64,000 nucleotides of DNA from Blastococcus_B deserti (GTDB lineage: Bacteria > Actinomycetota > Actinomycetes > Mycobacteriales > Geodermatophilaceae), in assembly GCF_042682525.1 (NCBI RefSeq), contig NZ_JBHUHP010000030.1:470818-534817 (forward strand), in the 5' to 3' direction. A program made the position numbers and the translations under genes. Below are positions 59,259-64,000 of the stretch, one piece after another. The notes under the pieces are model-generated. The model was not told the DNA's origin, searched no databases, and saw only the letters and a program-made list of their open reading frames with translations. The first letter of the stretch is position 1, and each line of letters opens with the position of its first letter.

Positions 59259-60029
59259 GTGTCCGACGACGACGTCGTCCTGGTCGAGCGCCGCGGCGCG
59301 GTGCAGGTCGTCACGATCAACCGGCCGCAGGCGCGCAACGCCCTCGACGCCGCGGTCGCCCGGGGCGTGGCCGCCGCCGTGGACGAGCTGGACGCGTCCG
59401 ACGAGCTACGCGCCGGCGTCCTGACCGGGGCGGGCGGCTTCTTCTCCTCGGGGATGGACCTCAAGGCGTTCCTGCGCGGCGAGACCCCGGCCCTCGAGGG
59501 CCGGGGACTGTGCGGCATCACCCGCACGCCACCGCGCAAGCCCCTGCTCGCCGCCGTCGAGGGCGGCGCGCTGGCCGGCGGGTTCGAACTGGTGCTGGCC
59601 TGCGACCTCGTCGTCGCCGCCCGTGGAGCGCGGTTCGGTGTCCCGGAGGTGAAGCGGTCCCTCGTCGCCGCCGGCGGTGCCGCGCTCCTCCTGCCGCAGC
59701 GGGTGCCCCGGGCGGTCGCGCTCGAGCTGCTGCTCACGGGGGAGCCGATCGACGCCGAACGCGCCCGGGCGGTCGGGCTGGTGAACCGCGTGGTCGACGA
59801 CGGGTCGGCGCTGGAGGCCGCCGTCGAGCTGGCGGGGACGATCGCCGCCAACGGGCCGCTGGCCGTGGCCGCCACCAAGCAGGTCGTGCAGTCCCTCCCG
59901 TCCTGGACACCGGTGGAGATGTGGGACCGGCAGGACGAGATCGTCCGGCCGGTGTTCGCGTCGGAGGACGCCCGGGAGGGCTCGACCGCTTTCGCCGAGC
60001 GCCGGTCACCGGTCTGGCGCGGCCGCTGA
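59259..60029 (+). CDS. Enoyl-CoA hydratase/isomerase family protein
   Basis: 256 residues, crotonase fold. VVTINRPQARNALD at the start, oxyanion-hole segments SSGMDLKAF and EGGALAGGFELVLACDLVV, and FGVPEVKRSL with the second active-site region. Likely hydrates enoyl-CoA or acts on a related acyl-CoA. GTG at 59259 follows GAGGAGG at five bases. Lies 125 bases after the SDR gene on the same strand, after hairpin repeat B. Confidence 0.92.
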   Translation: MSDDDVVLVERRGAVQVVTINRPQARNALDAAVARGVAAAVDELDASDELRAGVLTGAGGFFSSGMDLKAFLRGETPALEGRGLCGITRTPPRKPLLAAVEGGALAGGFELVLACDLVVAARGARFGVPEVKRSLVAAGGAALLLPQRVPRAVALELLLTGEPIDAERARAVGLVNRVVDDGSALEAAVELAGTIAANGPLAVAATKQVVQSLPSWTPVEMWDRQDEIVRPVFASEDAREGSTAFAERRSPVWRGR

Positions 60030-60069
60030 CGCGGGGAAGTCCGCATCCCGGTCCGGAGTTGGACGGGGT

Positions 60070-60693
60070 GTGACCCGCACTCCTCTGCGTCTCGTCGTCC
60101 TCGGTGACTCCATCGCCTACGGCACCGGCGCACTGCGGCCCGAGGACACCCTCGGCCGGCGGCTGTCGGCGGAGCTGACGGCGGACGGGTTCGACATCGA
60201 GCTGCGCGTGCTCGCCGTCCCCGGGGCCGTGTCGGCCGACCTCGCGGCCCAGGTCCGTCGGGCCGAGCCGTTCGGCGCCGACCTGGCCGTCGTCGTCATC
60301 GGCGCCAACGACCTGGCCCGCTTCGTCCCGCCGGACCAGGCGGCGGCGTCCCTGGCCACGGCCGTCGCCGCGCTGCGCGCGCAGGGCACCGACGTGGTCG
60401 CCGTCCCGGCCCCGGACATGTCGACGGTGCCGTTCGTCCCGCCGGCGTTCCGTGCCCTCGTCCGGGCCGCCTGTGCCCAGCTGCAGCAGCGCCAGGCCGC
60501 CGTCGTCGAGGCCGCGGGCGGATCGGTCGCCGGCGTGGCGGCCGACGTCGCCGGAACCTTCGCCGCCGATCCGGCCATGTTCTCCGCCGACCGCTTCCAC
60601 CCCTCCTCGGCCGGCTACGCGCACATCGCCGCGGCGCTGGCCCCCTCGGTGCTCGCCGCCGCCCGCGCGCGCCGCGACGACGCGGCGGCCTGA
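60070..60693 (+). CDS. SGNH/GDSL-family hydrolase
   Basis: 207 residues. The four blocks are present: nucleophile in VLGDSIAYGTGA, glycine in AVPGAVSAD, asparagine in VVIGANDLARF and the Asp-x-x-His pair in SADRFHPSSAGY. No signal peptide is visible, so an intracellular esterase or thioesterase/lipase-like enzyme. GTG at 60070. Convergent with the large FAD oxidase gene. Confidence 0.92.
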   Translation: MTRTPLRLVVLGDSIAYGTGALRPEDTLGRRLSAELTADGFDIELRVLAVPGAVSADLAAQVRRAEPFGADLAVVVIGANDLARFVPPDQAAASLATAVAALRAQGTDVVAVPAPDMSTVPFVPPAFRALVRAACAQLQQRQAAVVEAAGGSVAGVAADVAGTFAADPAMFSADRFHPSSAGYAHIAAALAPSVLAAARARRDDAAA

Positions 60694-60737
60694 GCCGGCG
60701 CATCAGCCGCCGGCCGCGACCGGCACGGAGCGCGTGC

Positions 60738-63587
60738 TCAGGGCAGCCGTGCGTCGAGCAGCTCCGCGAGGTGGAGGCCGCGCCGGCCGGCCAGCTGGTC
60801 GAGCTGGGTGCGGCAGGAGAAGCCGTCGGCGAGGACGACCGCGTCGGGTCGGAGGCCCTCGACCGCGGGCAGCAGCTGCTGCCCGGCGATCGTCACCGAG
60901 ACGTCGTGGTGCCCGCGCTCGACGCCCCAGTTGCCGGCCAGCCCGCAGCAGCCGCCGAGCCGGGTCACCCGCGCCCCCGCCCGGGCCAGCAGCCGCGCGT
61001 CGGCCGACCAGCCCATGACCGACGCGTGGTGGCAGTGCGGCTGCGCCACCATCTCGAGTCCGGCCATCGGCGGCGGGGTCCAGCCGGGGGTGTCCGTGAG
61101 GAGCTCGGCCAGCGTGCGGGTGGCGCGGGCGACCCGCTCGGCGGCCGGGCCGCCGGCCAGCTCGAGCGACTCGCTCCGCAGTGCCGCCGTGCAGGACGGC
61201 TCCACGCCGACGACCGGGATGCCGGCGTCGGCCAGCGGCGCCAGGGCGTCCACGGTCGACGCCAGGATCCGACGCGCGGTGTCCAGCTGCCCGGTCGTGA
61301 TCCAGGTCAGGCCGCAGCAGGTATCGGCGCCGGGCACCTGGACCCGGTAGCCGGCCGCCTCCAGCACCCGCGCCGCGGCGAACGCCACCTCGGGGGCGAA
61401 GTGGTCGGTGAACGAGTCCACCCAGAGCGCGACCGGGGCGCCGTCCCCGGAGGGGACCGGCCGGTCGCGCCACTGCTGCCGGAAGGTGCGTCGGGCGAAC
61501 GGGGGGAGGTCGCGGCGCTGGTCCATCCCGGCCGACCACTTGGCGACCCGGCCGCCGAGCCGCGAGCGGAGGACCGCGTTCACCAGCCCCGGTGCGCGGG
61601 CGGCCAGATCGGCCCACAGGGGGAGCCGGCCGAGCGTGTAGTGGGCGCGGGGCCGCAGGCGGCGCCGGTAGGAGTGGTGCAGCACCTCGGCCTTGTAGGA
61701 GGCCATGTCCACACCGGTCGGGCAGTCGCGGGAACAGCCCTTGCAGGACAGGCAGAGGTCGAGCGCCGCGTGCACCTCGGGCGCTCGCCAGTCGGTCACC
61801 GGGCCGTCGCCGGCCAGCATCTCCTGGAGCACCCGGGCGCGCCCGCGGGTGGTGTCCTTCTCCTCGCGGGTGGCCGGCCACGACGGGCACATGACCCCAC
61901 CCGACGCCTGCAGGTCGGCGCGGCACTTGCCCACGCCGGTGCAGCGGTGCACCGCCGCGGAGAAGTCCCCGCCGTCGTGCCGGTAGGCCAGCGCCAGTCC
62001 CTCCCGGACGACCGGCGCGGCCGCCATCCGCACGTCCTCGTCGAAGGGCGCAGGGCGCACCAGGATGCCGGGGTTGAGCACGTCGTCCGGATCGAACAGG
62101 GCCTTGACCCGCTCGAACAGGCGCAGGACGTCGGGGGAGTACATCGCCGGCAGGAGCTCGCTGCGGGCGCGGCCGTCGCCGTGCTCGCCGGAGAGCGAGC
62201 CGCCGTAGCCGGCGACCAGGCGCGCCGCGTCCGCGACGAAGGACCGGTACCGCCCCCGGCCCTGGTCGGGCCCCGAACCGAACGGGAAGTCGATGCGCCC
62301 GTGCACGCACCCGTCGCCGAAGTGTCCGTAGGGGACGCACTGCAGGCCGTGCTGGTCGAGCAGGGCCTCGAACTCGCGCAGGTAGTCGCCCAGCCGCTCG
62401 GGCGGGACCGCGGCGTCCTCCCAGCCGGCGTGCGCGGGCCGGCCGTCGGACGTGCGGGCGGCGAGGCCCGCGCCGTCCTCCCGGATCCGCCAGATGGCGG
62501 CGGCCTCGGCGGTCTCGGTGACCACCATGCTGTCGAGGGCGCCGGCGTCGGCGAGCACACCCCGGGCCTTGGCGGTCACCTCCGCGACGCTGTCGCCGGT
62601 CAGCTCGACGACCAGCCAGGCGTCCCCGCGCGGGAGGTCGGGGACGACGGCGGCCGGGACGTCGCGCAGCCGCTGCACCATCCGGGCGTCGAGACCTTCG
62701 ACGGCGGTGGGGGAGTGCGGCAGCAGGCCGGGCGTCGCGTCGGCCGCGTCGGCCATCGTCGGGTAGCCCAGGACGACCAGCCCCCGGAACGGGGCGTCGG
62801 TCACCAGCCGCACGGTGGCGCCCAGGACCAGGGCCAGCGTGCCCTCGCTACCGACCAGCGCGCGGGCGACGTCGAAGCCGCGCTCGGGCAGCAGGTGCTC
62901 CAGCGAGTAGCCCGACACCTGGCGGCCGAAGCGGCCCAGCTCGGTGCGGATGGTCGCGAGCTCGGCCGCCACCAGGCGGTGCAGGTCGGCGAGGACGGCG
63001 TCGCCCGGCTCGGTCCCGGGGCCCAGCCGCAGGCGGGTGCCGCCACCGGTGACCACGTCCAGGCCGACCACGTTGTCCGACGTCCGGCCGTAGCCGAGGG
63101 CGCGGGAGCCGCAGGCGTTGTTGCCGATCATCCCGCCGACGGTGCAGCGGTTGTGCGTGCTCGGATCGGGCCCGAACCGCAGGCCGTAGGGACGTGCCGC
63201 CGTCTGCAGCGCCGCCTGCACGAGGCCGGGCTCGACCGTCGCCGTCCGTGCCTCCGGGTCGACGGCGCGCACCCCCGACAGGTACCGGCTGGTGTCGAGG
63301 ACGACGCCGGAGCCGACGGCGTTGCCGGCGATGGAGGTGCCGGCCCCTCGCGCGGTGAGCGGCACCCCGAGCCTGCGGCAGACCTCGAGGGCGGCCACCA
63401 TCTCGTCGGCGTGCCGCGGGCGGACGACGGCCCGCGGCAGCACCCGGTACAGCGAGCCGTCGGCGGAGTAGAGCGCCCGCGCCAGCCCCGAGTCGTCGAC
63501 GTCGCCGATCCCCGCCCGTCGCAGCGCGTCGACGAGCTCGGGCTGGGCGCCGGGATCGGCCGAGGTGCTGAGCGCGGTCGCCGTCAT
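60738..63587 (-). CDS. FAD-linked oxidase / Fe-S / CCG-domain fusion
   Basis: 949 residues joining a GlcD/Dld-like flavoprotein with a GlpC-like iron-sulfur part. FAD_binding_4 domain (about 45-200) with TARGAGTSIAGNAV and GGMIGNNACGSRALGYG, C-terminal FAD-oxidase domain to about 500, a ferredoxin-like region with CLSCKGCSRDCPTGVDM and an upstream Cys cluster (RCTGVGKCRADL), and two CCG-type motifs near the end (DTCCGLTWI, GGCCGLAGNWG). Likely a membrane-associated D-2-hydroxyacid dehydrogenase (lactate, glycolate or 2-hydroxyglutarate) feeding electrons to quinone. ATG at 63587 with AGGAGC upstream, only 14 bases from the transposase gene. Confidence 0.93.
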   Translation of the reverse strand: MTATALSTSADPGAQPELVDALRRAGIGDVDDSGLARALYSADGSLYRVLPRAVVRPRHADEMVAALEVCRRLGVPLTARGAGTSIAGNAVGSGVVLDTSRYLSGVRAVDPEARTATVEPGLVQAALQTAARPYGLRFGPDPSTHNRCTVGGMIGNNACGSRALGYGRTSDNVVGLDVVTGGGTRLRLGPGTEPGDAVLADLHRLVAAELATIRTELGRFGRQVSGYSLEHLLPERGFDVARALVGSEGTLALVLGATVRLVTDAPFRGLVVLGYPTMADAADATPGLLPHSPTAVEGLDARMVQRLRDVPAAVVPDLPRGDAWLVVELTGDSVAEVTAKARGVLADAGALDSMVVTETAEAAAIWRIREDGAGLAARTSDGRPAHAGWEDAAVPPERLGDYLREFEALLDQHGLQCVPYGHFGDGCVHGRIDFPFGSGPDQGRGRYRSFVADAARLVAGYGGSLSGEHGDGRARSELLPAMYSPDVLRLFERVKALFDPDDVLNPGILVRPAPFDEDVRMAAAPVVREGLALAYRHDGGDFSAAVHRCTGVGKCRADLQASGGVMCPSWPATREEKDTTRGRARVLQEMLAGDGPVTDWRAPEVHAALDLCLSCKGCSRDCPTGVDMASYKAEVLHHSYRRRLRPRAHYTLGRLPLWADLAARAPGLVNAVLRSRLGGRVAKWSAGMDQRRDLPPFARRTFRQQWRDRPVPSGDGAPVALWVDSFTDHFAPEVAFAAARVLEAAGYRVQVPGADTCCGLTWITTGQLDTARRILASTVDALAPLADAGIPVVGVEPSCTAALRSESLELAGGPAAERVARATRTLAELLTDTPGWTPPPMAGLEMVAQPHCHHASVMGWSADARLLARAGARVTRLGGCCGLAGNWGVERGHHDVSVTIAGQQLLPAVEGLRPDAVVLADGFSCRTQLDQLAGRRGLHLAELLDARLP

Positions 63588-63601
63588 GGGTTGCTCCTAT
63601 G

Positions 63602-64000
63602 TCAAGCCGCCTGCGGCAGGGCTGCCGCGGCGGTTCGGTCGGTGGGTCGAAGCAGGTTGAACACGACGCGGGCGAGGCGTCGTTTGAGGGCGCGCAGGGC
63701 TTCCATCGTGCTGTCGCCGTCGCTGCGTCTGCGCTGGTAGTAGGTGCGGCCGAGGCCGGGGAGGCGGATCTGGGTGACCGCGATGCGGTGCAGGGCGGCG
63801 TTGAGCTGCCGATTGCCGCCACGGGCCAGCCGGTGCCGGTTGGTCTTGCCCGAGGAGGCCGGGATCGGTGCGGCGCCGGCGTGCATGGCGAAGCAGGCCT
63901 CGGAGCGAAAGCGGACCGGGTTGGCTGTCTCCCCGACGAGCTCGGCGGCGGTCAGCGGGCCGCAGCCGGGCAGCGTCAGCAGCTGCGGCGCCTGCTCGCT
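63602..64000 (-). CDS. IS110-family transposase, C-terminal part
   Basis: At least 132 residues, cut by the window edge on the N-terminal side. LLTLPGCGPLTAAELVGE and FAMHAGAAPIPASSGKTNR with RLARGGNRQLNAALHRIAV are typical of the Transposase_20 domain of IS110/IS1111/IS902 elements, which carry the catalytic serine; the DEDD domain would lie beyond the edge. The frame is open to 64000. Its stop is 14 bases from the start of the FAD oxidase on the same strand, so the element inserted directly upstream of that gene. Confidence 0.9.
   Translation of the reverse strand, partial: SEQAPQLLTLPGCGPLTAAELVGETANPVRFRSEACFAMHAGAAPIPASSGKTNRHRLARGGNRQLNAALHRIAVTQIRLPGLGRTYYQRRRSDGDSTMEALRALKRRLARVVFNLLRPTDRTAAAALPQAA
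63602..64000 (-). mobile_element. IS110-family insertion sequence (partial)
   Basis: Only the transposase 3' end and at most 14 bases of flank are in the window. IS110 elements lack terminal inverted repeats and carry a bridge RNA in a non-coding end; too little sequence is present here to find it. Confidence 0.75.

Noticed and set aside
63597..63605. TTGACA at the end of the transposase gene as an outward -35 box
   Set aside because: The matching -10 position would fall within the first codons of the oxidase, so it cannot make a normal promoter for that gene.
60771..63740. 989-residue open frame antisense to the FAD oxidase
   Set aside because: High GC leaves long antisense frames free of stops. 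It lacks any recognisable domain and the sense strand encodes a clear enzyme.
1..64000. tRNA, rRNA or CRISPR loci
   Set aside because: I looked for cloverleaf-like anticodon arms with 3' ends, rRNA-like conserved blocks and regular direct repeats with spacers and saw none.

Overview
The window is very GC-rich actinobacterial DNA with many GTG starts. A tightly packed fabG1-inhA-hemH cluster, coproporphyrin-type ferrochelatase, SigF/RsbW, F420-dependent enzymes, DUF5709 and a Ku/LigD operon point to a free-living, stress-tolerant actinomycete; Geodermatophilaceae (Blastococcus, Modestobacter, Geodermatophilus) is my best guess, inferred from gene content only. A run of 28 N at 30317-30344 shows that this is draft sequence.

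Region 1 (22-3283): a moxR / DUF58 / VWA operon with overlapping start and stop codons. Region 2 (about 3284-26200): an accessory stretch. In Mycobacterium tuberculosis, from memory, the moxR1-Rv1480-Rv1481 genes lie almost directly next to fabG1-inhA-hemZ-Rv1486c-Rv1487-Rv1488. Here the same blocks are in the same order but about 23 kb apart. The stretch holds a quinone oxidoreductase (QOR) gene and four separate copies of only its 5' end, an alcohol dehydrogenase with a decayed MFS partner and a divergent regulator, lipoproteins, an excisionase-like HTH protein, zwf, furA-katG, a two-component system, a cupredoxin, a DAHP synthase with no ordinary start codon, and a 947-residue TIR-transmembrane-WD40 protein.

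Region 3 (26261-32951): fabG1-inhA-hemH, an AraC/VOC pair, a positional equivalent of Rv1486c, and nfeD-SPFH. Region 4 (32985-39518): general stress control. rsbW-sigF is preceded by a SigF-type promoter and faces a PAS-PP2C-HATPase-STAS protein; topoisomerase IB, a STAS protein, DUF5709 and DUF1360 proteins follow. Region 5 (39799-43337): non-homologous end joining, with ku, a PE-ligase LigD and a separate LigD polymerase. Region 6 (43433-49931): purU, an MFS carrier, PAC2, AI-2E, an F420 enzyme and a SatD pair. Region 7 (50023-53738): a duplicated Asp/Ala-rich protein with a leader-like N-terminus next to an M50-like membrane metalloprotease with a possible PqqD-like domain; this is a candidate peptide maturation or export pair. 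Region 8 (53785-63587): hydrolases, GNAT, a second AI-2E protein, a P-loop kinase, a second FabG-like SDR, enoyl-CoA hydratase, SGNH hydrolase and a large FAD/Fe-S oxidase. An IS110-family transposase runs off the right edge.

Two themes recur. Many starts have an extended -10 hexamer (TANNNT or close) ending six or seven bases before the start codon, which suggests leaderless transcripts. Several intergenic spaces, especially at convergent gene ends, hold long inverted repeats. I saw no tRNA, rRNA or CRISPR array.
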